Assembly (NCBI RefSeq): GCF_004365355.1
Contig: NZ_SODP01000004.1
Location: 278,177 to 342,176, forward strand
Direction of reading: 5' to 3'
Origin: Kribbella pratensis
Lineage (GTDB): Bacteria; Actinomycetota; Actinomycetes; Propionibacteriales; Kribbellaceae
Length of the DNA: 64,000 bases
A program made the translations under genes and the position numbers. This document shows positions 13,712 to 22,484 of this stretch, piece after piece. The stretch's first letter is position 1; each line of letters begins with the position of its first letter. Under the pieces are notes generated by a model, which was not told where the DNA came from, ran no database searches, and saw only the letters and a program-made list of their open reading frames with translations.

Positions 13712-16711
13712 ATGCCCGGGCCCTGCCCCCGATGGCAGCCTGAGCCCGTGCTCAACTCAGCGACCGCGGGAACGGCCCGGATCAACCAGCGCAAGAGCTG
13801 GTGGTCGGCGGGCGTTCGACCGCACGAGTTGACCCACTCCGCGCCGGCCTGGGCCGAGTACGTGGAGCGCAGTACCTCTCTCCCACCGAGCGCGCCTGCC
13901 GCCGGTCGAGACCCTGCAGGGACCGGTGTCATTGGCGGCTACACGTCAGGTGGAGCGGCCGCGGCAACGGATGGGTCCGGCACGGACTGGCGGCAGGCGC
14001 TCATGCGTTGCCTGGAACCGCTGCTGGACTCGGCTCGCCGGGATCTGGCCGCAGCCGGGCACACCGGCGTACTCGCCGAGCAATTCCTGCAGCGGTTAGG
14101 ACTCCGCCTGGTGAAGCTGGCCGCCCGCACGCTGGTCCTGGAGCTCGCCCGGGCCAGGGACCGCGGCGAGCTGGCCGGCGACACCCCGGCCGCAAGGTTC
14201 CTCGACTTCACCCACCGGCTCGTGGGAGGGAGCGAGCTGGCGGAGTTCCTGGCCGCGTATCCGGTGCTGGCCCGGGTTCTGGGCGAGTCGTGCCGACAGG
14301 GCGTCGAGGGTCACCTCGAGCTGCTGGCCCGACTCGCCGAGGACCGTGAGTCACTCGTCACCGGACTGCTCGACGGCCGCGACCCCGGCACGCTGACCTC
14401 GATCGACCCCGGAGGCGATCCCCATCGGGGCGGTCGGTGCACCGCGATCCTCACCTTCGCGGACGGCCGGCGGCTGGTCTACAAGCCCCGGTCCCTGGAG
14501 CTCCACCAGCACTTCAACGCCTTCGTGGACTGGCTGAACGCAAAGACCGCAGTGGACATCCGCACGGCCCGCCTGCTGACCCGGGACGGTTACGGCTGGC
14601 TCGAGTATGTCGTGCACGAGCCGTGCGCGGACTTCGCCGGCGTACGTCGGTTCTACCAGCGACAAGGTGCTCTGCTGGCGTTGCTGTACGTGCTCGACGG
14701 CACCGACATGCACTTCGAGAACCTGATCGCTGCCGGCGACCAACCGGTGCTGGTAGACGTCGAGACGCTGTTCCACCCCAGTCGCCTCCCGGCGACGGCG
14801 TCGAGCCACGATCCGGCCGACCGCGCACTGGTTGCCTCGGTGTACCGCACGGCGCTCCTGCCGCTGCTCGTGCCAGGAGAGTTCGGCGTCGCGGATGTGT
14901 CCGGTCTCGGCGGTGGGTCGACCGCGCCGATGAGCGTGGTCGACTGGGCCGACGCCGGACTGGACTCGATGCACCTGGTACGTCGTCCCGGACAGACGCC
15001 CATCGCCGCCAACCGGCCGATGCTGGACGGTGCGACGATCGAGCCGCGCGAGCACGAAATCGCTGTGCTGACAGGGTTTCGGGCCGCGTATGAGGCGATC
15101 GCCCGGCACCGCGAGGAGTTCCTCGGACCGGACGGAATGCTGACGCAGTGCGCCTCGGACGAACTCCGGTTCGTGCCGCGCAGCACGTCGCTGTACAAGG
15201 GTCTGCTGGACGAGTCGACCCACCCGGACGCACTGCGTGACGCGGCCGGCCGGAGTCAGCTGCTGGACCTGCTGTGGGACGCGGACGAGTCGCTGCACGC
15301 GATCGTCCCGCAGGAGCTCGCCGACCTGTGGGCAGGCGACGTACCGCTGTTCACTGCTCGCCCGGACAGCACCGACGTGTGGGCGTCGGACGGCACCCGG
15401 ATCGCCGATGTCCTCGCAATGACAGGGCTCGCGGCGGTCGAGGCGAAGATCGCAAGCCTCAGCGACGTGGACGAGCATCGGCAGACCTGGCTGATCTCCG
15501 CGTCGCTGGCCACCCGTCCGGAGCCGATCAAGCACGCCAGTACGAGGACGAGGCAACATGTCGGCACGACCGAAGCCGACCCCGATCAGCTCCTCGCCGC
15601 GGCTACCGACATCGCCGACGAGATCGTCGCGCAGGTGATCGGTGAAACCGGCGGCGCGGCCAACTGGCTCGGTCTCGAACTGCTCGACGACCACCACTGG
15701 GCTGTGCGTCCCATGGGCGCCGGCCTGTCCAACGGTTACACCGGTGCGGCGCTGTTCCTCGCACAGGTCGGCGCACTCACCGGAGCCGGCAAGTACTACG
15801 AGTTGGCCCGCGACGCGATCCGTCCGATCCCGCTGCTGCTCGAAGCGCTGGCCGGTGACCTGGAGTCGGCTCACTTCGTCGGACCAGGCTTCCACGGCCT
15901 CGGCGGTATCAGCTACGGCCTCCACCGGCTGTCCACCCTGCTCGGAGACTCCGGGCTGACCAGCTGGCTGGCAGCGTCGCTGGAGCTCACCGAGCAGCTC
16001 ACGACGGACCCCACCGAGTTCCCGTCGTACGTCGAAGGCGCGGCCGGCGGACTGGCCGCGATGCAAGCAATAACAGGACTTCCGGCCGCCGGCCGACTGG
16101 CCGAGCGGTACGCGGATCACCTGGTCACCACAGTCGAGAGCGGCCTCCGTGGCCGGGTAGCAGCGGAACACGGCTTCGCTCGCGGCTTCCAGGGAATCGC
16201 ATGGACCCTCGGGCAGTACGGCGTACCTGGAGACAGGTACCTGGATGCCGCCCGGACGGCAGCCGACCTGGACCGGCGGAACGCACCCGCCGGCCACGGC
16301 TGGTGTTCGGGCGACGCCGGGACAGCGCTCGCCCGGGCGGCGGCCGGAGTACCAGCGGATCTCGACAGCTATCTGAGGGCCGCGGCAGAACGCCCGGTGC
16401 TCGCCGACCTCAGTCTGTGCCACGGCGAGCTCGGCGCGGTGGAGTCACTGATGTGGCTCGCCGCACGTGAGTACCCAACTGCAGAGGCGGCACGGCGACG
16501 TCGTGCCGGGTTGGTGCTCGCGGCAGTACAGCAGTACGGACCGCAGTGCGGAACACCACGCGCCGTACCGTCTCCAGGCCTGCTGACCGGCCTGGCAGGG
16601 ATCGGGTACGGGCTGCTTCGTCTTGCGTACCCCGAACGGGTTCCGTCCGTCCTGTTGCTCGAACCAACCGCCGGGTCGAGGTGTGGCACAGCGCCAAAGC
16701 CCACACTGTGA
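13712..16711 (+). CDS. lanM: Class II lanthipeptide synthetase LanM
   Basis: A 999-residue bifunctional LanM. The N-terminal dehydratase (phosphorylates then eliminates Ser/Thr) shows the kinase-like elements 'YKPRSLELHQHFNAFVDWLN', 'DMHFEN' (Asp332, His334, Glu336, Asn337) and 'VLVDVETLFHP', plus 'RSTSLYKGLLDE' of the elimination site. The C-terminal LanC-like cyclase keeps all zinc ligands: Cys865 in 'HGWCSGD', Cys903 and His904 in 'LCHGELG', and it ends with 'LTGLAGIGYGLLRLAYP'. It therefore looks fully active. A 67-residue peptide gene follows 12 bp later. No LanT transporter or protease is adjacent. Start ATG 13712 has GGGGG 10 bp upstream; GTG 13748 is an alternative. Confidence 0.93.
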   Translation: MPGPCPRWQPEPVLNSATAGTARINQRKSWWSAGVRPHELTHSAPAWAEYVERSTSLPPSAPAAGRDPAGTGVIGGYTSGGAAAATDGSGTDWRQALMRCLEPLLDSARRDLAAAGHTGVLAEQFLQRLGLRLVKLAARTLVLELARARDRGELAGDTPAARFLDFTHRLVGGSELAEFLAAYPVLARVLGESCRQGVEGHLELLARLAEDRESLVTGLLDGRDPGTLTSIDPGGDPHRGGRCTAILTFADGRRLVYKPRSLELHQHFNAFVDWLNAKTAVDIRTARLLTRDGYGWLEYVVHEPCADFAGVRRFYQRQGALLALLYVLDGTDMHFENLIAAGDQPVLVDVETLFHPSRLPATASSHDPADRALVASVYRTALLPLLVPGEFGVADVSGLGGGSTAPMSVVDWADAGLDSMHLVRRPGQTPIAANRPMLDGATIEPREHEIAVLTGFRAAYEAIARHREEFLGPDGMLTQCASDELRFVPRSTSLYKGLLDESTHPDALRDAAGRSQLLDLLWDADESLHAIVPQELADLWAGDVPLFTARPDSTDVWASDGTRIADVLAMTGLAAVEAKIASLSDVDEHRQTWLISASLATRPEPIKHASTRTRQHVGTTEADPDQLLAAATDIADEIVAQVIGETGGAANWLGLELLDDHHWAVRPMGAGLSNGYTGAALFLAQVGALTGAGKYYELARDAIRPIPLLLEALAGDLESAHFVGPGFHGLGGISYGLHRLSTLLGDSGLTSWLAASLELTEQLTTDPTEFPSYVEGAAGGLAAMQAITGLPAAGRLAERYADHLVTTVESGLRGRVAAEHGFARGFQGIAWTLGQYGVPGDRYLDAARTAADLDRRNAPAGHGWCSGDAGTALARAAAGVPADLDSYLRAAAERPVLADLSLCHGELGAVESLMWLAAREYPTAEAARRRRAGLVLAAVQQYGPQCGTPRAVPSPGLLTGLAGIGYGLLRLAYPERVPSVLLLEPTAGSRCGTAPKPTL

Positions 16712-16723
16712 CAGGAGAGCAGC

Positions 16724-16927
16724 ATGACCGCCCAGCACCACGATGTTCAGCACGAAACTCCGGCAGACGAGCACTTCACTGCGCCGGACCACACCGACCC
16801 GATCACGATGCCGAAGCGGTACCGCGTCGTCGCCCGGGTGATGGGCCTGATCGGCGTCATCGGCGTGAGCACGATGGCGGCTGCCATCGCCGTGCCCAAC
16901 GGCAGCCCGTGGGTCGTCGGCGGGTAA
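16724..16927 (+). CDS. Cysteine-free small peptide, candidate LanM substrate
   Basis: A 67-residue peptide with a good ribosome site (GGAG, 16713-16716), 12 bp after lanM and followed by a terminator, so it is the obvious partner of LanM. The first 31 residues are acidic and His-rich (leader-like: 'MTAQHHDVQHETPADEHF'). The rest is basic then hydrophobic ('KRYRVVARVMGLIG...') with Ser49, Thr50 and Ser61 and a C-terminal Gly-Gly. It has no Cys at all, so no lanthionine can form by itself. Alternatives: a membrane-inserted helper or immunity peptide, with true precursors elsewhere. The precursor role is inference from position. Confidence 0.6.
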   Translation: MTAQHHDVQHETPADEHFTAPDHTDPITMPKRYRVVARVMGLIGVIGVSTMAAAIAVPNGSPWVVGG

Positions 16928-16962
16928 GCAGCTTGCCGGCAGCAGCGAACGTTTGATGGAGT

Positions 16963-16991
16963 GACCGGCCGCCCGTTGCGGGCGGCCGGTC
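16963..16991 (+). terminator. Terminator-like hairpin after the lanM operon
   Basis: GACCGGCCGCCC (16963-16974) and GGGCGGCCGGTC (16980-16991) form a perfect 12-bp stem with a 5-nt loop, 35 bp after the small peptide gene. There is no U-tract, which is usual for actinobacterial terminators. Confidence 0.75.
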
Positions 16992-17041
16992 CTCGGTCGG
17001 GCTCCTGCGGCGACAAGCATCAGTAGTTACAGTTGGCAATC

Positions 17042-19966
17042 ATGCAGACCCGTTCGCCTACCGTGGTCGGCAGAGCGCGGGAGATCGAGAGCCTTCACCG
17101 CCTGCTGGCCGGAGCCCGCGGCGGACGGGGTGGTGCGATCTTCCTCGTCGGCGAACCCGGCATCGGGAAGAGCCGGCTGGCCGCGACCGCCACCACGCAG
17201 GCCCTCGATGCGGGGATGACGACACTGCGCGGACGGGTCGGGGCGATCGGCACGATGGTTGCCTTCCGCCCGTTCACGGAGGCGCTTCTGTCGTTGATCC
17301 GGCGCGGTGAGATGCCCACGACCGAAGGTCTCGGCCCGTACCGGCACGTGCTCGGCCGCCTCGTTCCGGACTGGGACGACGGCACCGCACACGACACCGC
17401 TGCGTCACCGGTCGTGCTCGGAGAGGCAGTACTGCGACTGCTGGCCCTGGTCGGCAGGGACCGCGGCTGCCTCCTGGTTCTCGAGGATCTGCACGGCTCC
17501 GACCCGGAGACGCTGGCCGTGATCGAGTACCTGCTCGACAACCTTGACGAGCAGCCGATCGCGCTCGTCGCGACGATGCGCGCCGAGACGTGTCCGGCGT
17601 ACGAACTGGCACGGTTGTCGGCACAGCGAGGGATCGCCGAACTGGTCGAGCTGCCACCGCTGGAGCGGAGCGAGGTCGCCGAACTCGCCGCGGGCTGCCT
17701 GGAGGTTCCGGCCGACAACGTACCGGAACAGCTGACGGACCAGCTGTGGAACGACAGCGCCGGAATCCCTTTCATCGTTGAGGAATTGCTGCAGGAGGCG
17801 AACCGCAGCGGGCAGCTGGTGTCCGGGCCGGACGGCAGCGTGGAGGTCGTCGACGACCTGCACACGATCGTCCCGGCCGCGGTGGTACGCAGTATCAGCA
17901 GCCGGACCGCGCAGCTCGGGCCGCAGTCGCGGGACATCCTCGTGCTGGCCGCGGTCATCGGGCACCGGTTCCCGCTGAGCATCGTCCGCGCGGCGACCGG
18001 GACCGACGAACGGTTGCTGCTGGCCACACTGCGGGCCGGCGTGGCCGCCCAGCTGGTCGGTCCGGACGAGCCGGCGCCGGACTGGTACGCGTTCCGGCAT
18101 CCACTGACCGCCGAATCGCTGCTCGCCGGGCTGACGCCGACCGAACGCTCCGCCATGGCCCGCCGGTGCGCGGACGCCGTCGAGGAACTGCATCCGGGAC
18201 TGCCCGGCGAATGGTGCCCGATGGTCGCCGAACTCGCCGAGTCCGGTGGCGACACCATCCGCGCCGGCCAGTTGTTCGCCCTCGCCGGACGACGATCGTT
18301 CGACGACGGCTCTACCGGCTCGGCGGCCAATCTGCTGGACCGCGCGAACACCCTGCTGGCAGCCGATCCCGACATCGGCCACCGGGCCGATGTGCTCGGT
18401 GCCCTGCTGCTCGCACTCACCGCGACCGGCGGCTTCGAGCAGCTGGCCGTCCACACCGCGACCGTCGACGAACTGGCCGACCGCAATCTCGACAGCCGCA
18501 AGGTCGCCGCGCTGCACGTCAAGCTCGCGGACGCCGAGATGGTCGCCGGCCGTTGGGCGGCCGCGCTCCAGCATGTCGCGACCGCCCGGTCGCTACTCGG
18601 CAGCGACGCCGGCGACGCCGACCTCGCGCCGATCGACGTGGTCGCCGCCAACCTCGAGTTCGCCCGGACGAACCCCGGCCGGCTGAAGGCGGCCACCGAG
18701 CTGGCCACCCGCGCCGCCGCGGCGGCCGAACGCGCCGAGCTGCCCGAGGTGGCCTGCGAAGCCCTGCAGCTGCTGGGCATCCTGGCCCGCGAGCACGACC
18801 TCGACCGGTCGATCGACTACTTCCATCGGGCCCGGCAGATCGCCGAGGACCACGGGATGGCGCTCCAGCGGGTCACCTCGCACATCCTCCAGGCGGTCAG
18901 CCTCTACCTCGCCGACGGAAGCATCGTCGAGCTGGAGCGGTCCCGGCAGCAGGCGCTCCGCATCGGCGCCATCTCGCTGGTCTACGACGTGGACGGCATG
19001 CTCGGCCAGCAACTGATCCTGCAGTCCCAGTACTCGCGGGCCGCCGAGATCATCGACGAGTGCGTCGAAGTCACCCGGCGGATGCGGCTCGGCCGGTCGG
19101 CGACGTTCTTCCTGGCCACGAAGGCGATCCTGGAGGCGCACCAGGGCCGCCGGCCGGCGATGGAGGCGACGCTGGCCGAGATCGCGAACTGGGGCGGCGA
19201 ACGGGCGTCGTACGAGTTGCCGTACTCGTACGGATTGGCCCGGACGTTCTGCGCACTCCTGGAGGAGAACCGGGAGCTCGCCGACTCCGAGTTGGCGCAG
19301 GCGCTCGCGTACGACGCGCAGAACCCGACCACCTTCCAGCTCTCCGGGAAGAACGGCCTGGCGCTGCTGCTCGGCGTACTGTCCGGCCGCAACGGCTGGG
19401 CGCACTTCGAGGCGGTCACCGCGACCGCTGCGAGCGGGATGCGGTGGAACAAGCAGTTCGTCCAGCTCGCAGAGGCCGTACTGCTCGGCCGGGACGGTCG
19501 GGTCGAAGCGGCCAACGCCAAGGTGCAGGAAGCGACGGAGACCGCGTCGCTGTTCCCGATGGCGCGGCACCTCGGTCTGCGCCTGGTCGCCGAGCCTGCC
19601 CACGCGGACGGCTGGGGTGATCCGGTCGGCTGGTTGCGGCTGGCGGAGGACTACTTCCACACCGCGGGCATCTCGCCCGTGGCGAGTGCCTGCCGCAGTC
19701 TGATGCGGCAGCTCGGTGCGACCGTGTCACAGCGCCGGAACGGCTCGGAGCAGGTGCCGGCGCATCTGCGGCAGCTCGGGATCACCACCCGTGAGTTCGA
19801 GGTCTGCCAGCTGCTGGTGGACCGGATCGGGAACAAGTCGATCGCGTCCCGGCTGCACATCTCGCCGCGGACGGTGGAGAAGCACGTGGCGAGTCTGATG
19901 ACCAAGACCCAGCAACCGGATCGGGAGGCACTGAGCAGTTTCGCCCGCACCGCACTCCAGGGCTGA
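17042..19966 (+). CDS. LuxR-family regulator of the large ATP-binding (LAL) type
   Basis: A 974-residue LAL/MalT-type regulator: N-terminal AAA/NTPase with Walker A 'GEPGIGKSRLAA' (about 37-48) and Walker B 'LLVLEDLHGSD', a long helical/TPR middle, and a C-terminal LuxR helix-turn-helix ('LTTREFEVCQLLVDRIGNK'-like segment, then 'IASRLHISPRTVEKHVAS'). ATG 17042 is chosen; TACAGT at 17028-17033 lies 8 bp before it, compatible with a leaderless message. LALs often sit in and activate natural-product clusters, so it probably controls lanM and its neighbours. Its ligand is unknown. Confidence 0.88.
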   Translation: MQTRSPTVVGRAREIESLHRLLAGARGGRGGAIFLVGEPGIGKSRLAATATTQALDAGMTTLRGRVGAIGTMVAFRPFTEALLSLIRRGEMPTTEGLGPYRHVLGRLVPDWDDGTAHDTAASPVVLGEAVLRLLALVGRDRGCLLVLEDLHGSDPETLAVIEYLLDNLDEQPIALVATMRAETCPAYELARLSAQRGIAELVELPPLERSEVAELAAGCLEVPADNVPEQLTDQLWNDSAGIPFIVEELLQEANRSGQLVSGPDGSVEVVDDLHTIVPAAVVRSISSRTAQLGPQSRDILVLAAVIGHRFPLSIVRAATGTDERLLLATLRAGVAAQLVGPDEPAPDWYAFRHPLTAESLLAGLTPTERSAMARRCADAVEELHPGLPGEWCPMVAELAESGGDTIRAGQLFALAGRRSFDDGSTGSAANLLDRANTLLAADPDIGHRADVLGALLLALTATGGFEQLAVHTATVDELADRNLDSRKVAALHVKLADAEMVAGRWAAALQHVATARSLLGSDAGDADLAPIDVVAANLEFARTNPGRLKAATELATRAAAAAERAELPEVACEALQLLGILAREHDLDRSIDYFHRARQIAEDHGMALQRVTSHILQAVSLYLADGSIVELERSRQQALRIGAISLVYDVDGMLGQQLILQSQYSRAAEIIDECVEVTRRMRLGRSATFFLATKAILEAHQGRRPAMEATLAEIANWGGERASYELPYSYGLARTFCALLEENRELADSELAQALAYDAQNPTTFQLSGKNGLALLLGVLSGRNGWAHFEAVTATAASGMRWNKQFVQLAEAVLLGRDGRVEAANAKVQEATETASLFPMARHLGLRLVAEPAHADGWGDPVGWLRLAEDYFHTAGISPVASACRSLMRQLGATVSQRRNGSEQVPAHLRQLGITTREFEVCQLLVDRIGNKSIASRLHISPRTVEKHVASLMTKTQQPDREALSSFARTALQG

Positions 19967-19994
19967 GCCTGGAGCCGACCCGATTCCGGGCAGC

Positions 19995-20051
19995 GATGCG
20001 TGTGCTGGAACATCTGGCACCTGTTGGGTGATAGTTGTCGACTCACGCATC
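19995..20051. promoter_or_regulatory. Spaced inverted repeat between LAL and ROK genes
   Basis: GATGCGTG (19995-20002) and CACGCATC (20044-20051) are perfect 8-bp arms 41 bp apart in the 150-bp gap. They could bracket a looped operator for the ROK regulator or end the LAL transcript. No other feature is seen there apart from the promoter of the next gene. Confidence 0.3.
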
Positions 20052-20104
20052 GGCATCCGCCACCCGACGCGGCCAGTGGACAGTATTTACGAACGCTCGC
20101 TATC

Positions 20105-20119
20105 TATACTGTGCGAGTG
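20105..20119 (+). promoter_or_regulatory. -10 box for a leaderless ROK transcript
   Basis: TATACT (20105-20110) is an excellent actinobacterial -10 hexamer, followed after 6 bp by an in-frame GTG (20117), the exact spacing expected for a leaderless start. CTCGC/GCGAG (20096-20100 and 20113-20117) flank the box symmetrically and may be an autoregulatory operator. Confidence 0.6.
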
Positions 20120-21367
20120 GCAGGCAAGGGGTCGGACATGAGCAAGGGAACGGTCGGCGGCGGCGGTACGACGATGCTGCGGCGGATCAATGTCGCCTCG
20201 GTCCTGGATGCGGTCCGACGATCCGCGCCGGCACCGTTGCGCGTCGCTGAACTGGTCGAGCGGACCGGTCTGGCCAGGCCGACGGTCGCACAGGCTGTCG
20301 ACGAGCTGCTCGACGCCGGTTGGCTGCAGCAGCACGGCCCTGATTCCGCGGACCGATCACTGGGTCGTCCGGCGATCCGCGTCTCGCTGCGCGGCCGCGC
20401 CGCGCCCGTGCTCGGCCTCGATGTAGGCCCGCACCGCGTGACCGTCGGCGTCTCCGACCTGGCCGGCCGCAAGCTGTCCTTGGTACGCCGCTCCGGACCG
20501 GGCTGGACCGCGCAGGAGCTGCTCGGCGTCATCGGTGAGGTGATCACCGAGGCGCTCGCGGAGGCCGAGGTGCCGGCCGAGGATGTGGCCGCTGCGGTCG
20601 CTGCGAGCCCTGGCATCGTCGACGAGCACACCGGACGGGTCCAGCTTGTCCCCAGCGTGCCGGGCTGGTCGGCGATCGACCTGATCAAGCACGTGCGCGG
20701 GCTGCTCGACTGCCCGGTCATGCTGGACAACGACGCCAACCTGGCCGCGCTCGCGATCGCTGCCGCGCGAGGCGGCACTGGCACGCTGCTGGCCGTCCAG
20801 TGGGGTGAACGGCTCGGCGCCGGCATCGTGATCGACGGCCGGCTGCACCGGGGCACCGGAGCGGCCGGCGAGATCGGCTTCATCGCCACAGGTCCGGATG
20901 ACGTGATCAACCCCGAGGACAGCCGCGGACCGCTCGAGCGTGCCGTTGGCTCGGAGGCGATCGCAGCACTCGGACGTCAGGCCGCGCTGGACCACCCGGA
21001 GTCGCGTCTGGCCGAGCTGGGCGGTGACCAGCTCGACACCGCGGACGTGTTCGCGGCTGCGGCGGATCGTGACCCGGTCGCGCAGGCCGTCGTACAGCAG
21101 GTCGCGCGATCGTTCGCGCGCGCTCTGGCTCCGTCCATCCTGGTGCTGGACCCGACCGCCGTGGTCATCGGCGGCGGTGTCGCGCGCGCCGGCGCCGTAC
21201 TGCTCGATGCGATCTCCGACCAGCTGCGCCTACTGACCCTCAACCACCCGAAGCTGGAGCTGTCCGCGCTGGCCGAGGACGCCGTAGTCACCGGCGCGAT
21301 GCGCATGGCCCTGGACGAGGTGTGGCAGCGCAAGCTCCCCACCCCCGCCATGACCAGCACTACCTAG
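20117..21367 (+). CDS. ROK-family transcriptional regulator
   Basis: About 416 residues: an N-terminal winged helix ('LRVAELVERTGLARPTVAQA'), then a ROK sugar-kinase-like fold with 'PVLGLDVGPHRVTVGV' (phosphate-1 motif), 'DNDANLAAL', the glycine-rich 'GIVIDGRLHRGTGAAGEIG', and 'VVIGGGVARAG'. The usual ROK zinc-binding CxCGxxGC cluster is not present, in place of which stands 'GPDDVINPEDSRGP'; this suggests a repressor rather than a kinase, with altered metal binding. Start GTG 20117 fits a leaderless promoter; ATG 20138 with AGGGG upstream is an alternative. No sugar transporter adjoins it, so the regulon is unclear. Confidence 0.88.
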   Translation: MAGKGSDMSKGTVGGGGTTMLRRINVASVLDAVRRSAPAPLRVAELVERTGLARPTVAQAVDELLDAGWLQQHGPDSADRSLGRPAIRVSLRGRAAPVLGLDVGPHRVTVGVSDLAGRKLSLVRRSGPGWTAQELLGVIGEVITEALAEAEVPAEDVAAAVAASPGIVDEHTGRVQLVPSVPGWSAIDLIKHVRGLLDCPVMLDNDANLAALAIAAARGGTGTLLAVQWGERLGAGIVIDGRLHRGTGAAGEIGFIATGPDDVINPEDSRGPLERAVGSEAIAALGRQAALDHPESRLAELGGDQLDTADVFAAAADRDPVAQAVVQQVARSFARALAPSILVLDPTAVVIGGGVARAGAVLLDAISDQLRLLTLNHPKLELSALAEDAVVTGAMRMALDEVWQRKLPTPAMTSTT

Positions 21368-21527
21368 GCCCCTTCACTACCTTCGCCCCGGGCGCACCAC
21401 ACCAACAGGTGTAGGTGAGCTCGTACAACACGTGCCCCGCCAGGTCGATCCGGCGATCCAACCCGTTCACCATCGTGAGCGGCAGCAGCGATCGCCGGTC
21501 ACACACCGAGCAGGTGATGACGATCAT
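21360..21527 (-). CDS. 55-residue CxxC / CxC protein, unknown function
   Basis: A tiny protein with an N-terminal 'CSVCDRRSLLPL' and C-terminal 'YTCWCGAPG', giving four Cys in CxxC and CxC arrangement that could bind one zinc. It starts inside an ATGA overlap with a 41-residue gene upstream, strong evidence that both are translated. Longer in-frame upstream reading exists but is less credible than the coupled start. Its stop overlaps the convergent ROK gene end by 8 bp. I do not recognise the family; a small zinc-ribbon adaptor is the best structural guess. Confidence 0.6.
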   Translation of the reverse strand: MIVITCSVCDRRSLLPLTMVNGLDRRIDLAGHVLYELTYTCWCGAPGAKVVKGPR

Positions 21528-21649
21528 CGCCTGTCCCACGTGTACATGCGGCTGGCGTAGAGCCGCCAGATCAGGCGCGAGTGTTCCCGCACGTCGTCGA
21601 GGAACCACCGCCACCGCAGACTGCGGCTCACCTGCATCTGATCGCTCAT
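21524..21649 (-). CDS. 41-residue basic/aromatic peptide gene, unknown function
   Basis: A short gene encoding a peptide beginning 'MSDQMQVSRSLRWRWFLDDV' and ending in 'YASRMYTWDRR', rich in Arg and Trp (9 Arg, 4 Trp). It probably forms an amphipathic helix that could bind nucleic acid, a membrane or a partner. Its TGA overlaps the ATG of the CxxC protein (ATGA), the usual sign of coupling. The ribosome site is weak (GGCGGATG). The segment has the biased composition of a coding region and no overlapping competitor on the other strand. Confidence 0.5.
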   Translation of the reverse strand: MSDQMQVSRSLRWRWFLDDVREHSRLIWRLYASRMYTWDRR

Positions 21650-21734
21650 TGCGCACATCCGCCACGGATCGTTACTGCCACGACTGTTTCAGTAGAATGA
21701 GCGTAGAGCATCCGGTCCGCGGAGTGGAAGGGGT

Positions 21735-22484
21735 TTACCGCAGTACGGCGGCGGCGACCGCGTCCGGGCGGTCGAGGTGGACCAGGTGGGCCGAGTCGGG
21801 CAGCACCTCGACAGTGCCGCCGAGCTTGTCGGCCAGGCGGCGCTGGCCCGCGAGCCAGCGGGTGGCGGTGAAGCGGGAGCTGCCACCGGTGGCGACGAGC
21901 AGCGTCGTCGGAGCCAGCGCGCCGACCGGTCCCGCGACCAGCTTCTGCACTTCGGCGGCCAGCTCCCAGCTGCCCGCCAACTCGTCCCAGAACAGCAACC
22001 ACGACGAGTCCGCGCCGTACCTGCTCCTTGCCGTTGCCTTCGACAACAGCTCGTGGTTCGACATGCTGCCGACGCGGACGCTGAGCCGGCGCAGTCCGGT
22101 GCCGATGACGCTCGGCAGGCCGAGCCGCCCGAGGAACCGCGCCAGCGCCCGCACCGCCCGGTCACCACGCGTGCCCGGGTAGAACGCACGCCATCCCGTC
22201 TCCGAGGTCAGACTGGTGTCGACCAGCACCAGCCGGGTCACCTCGAGCGGCCGGGTCAGCGCCCACCGCAGTACGGCGAGTCCGCCGATCGAGTGCCCGA
22301 TCAATCCGATCTCCGCGTTGGACGGTACGTCGGCAGCCGCGCGCAACGCATCCACATCCGATGTGATCGGCGTGAGCCACGGGTCGATCACGCGGACATC
22401 CTCGTCCGGCAACAGCTCGACGACCCGGCCGAACTCCTCCGGAGTCTCCGCCAGGCCGGGCACCACGATCCAGATCACGCTCAT
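21735..22484 (-). CDS. Alpha/beta hydrolase
   Basis: A 249-residue alpha/beta-hydrolase. The nucleophile elbow is 'GLIGHSIGGLAVLRW' (Ser), the acid Asp probably in the region of 'LVLVDTSL' or 'TTLLVATGG', and the His in 'PDSAHLVHLDRPD'. The N-terminus 'VIWIVVPGLAETPEEF' carries the oxyanion region. No signal peptide. It is coupled by ATGA to the upstream DUF998 membrane protein. Likely an esterase or lipase-like enzyme acting near the membrane; substrate unknown. Confidence 0.85.
   Translation of the reverse strand: MSVIWIVVPGLAETPEEFGRVVELLPDEDVRVIDPWLTPITSDVDALRAAADVPSNAEIGLIGHSIGGLAVLRWALTRPLEVTRLVLVDTSLTSETGWRAFYPGTRGDRAVRALARFLGRLGLPSVIGTGLRRLSVRVGSMSNHELLSKATARSRYGADSSWLLFWDELAGSWELAAEVQKLVAGPVGALAPTTLLVATGGSSRFTATRWLAGQRRLADKLGGTVEVLPDSAHLVHLDRPDAVAAAVLR

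Noticed and set aside
13444..13743. Possible lanthipeptide precursors upstream of lanM
   Set aside because: Short frames here lack ribosome sites and leader-like composition, and overlap the regulatory spacer; the peptide downstream of lanM is better supported.
14351..16423. 690-codon open frame antisense to lanM
   Set aside because: Shadow of a real gene; no start with a ribosome site and no recognisable domain.
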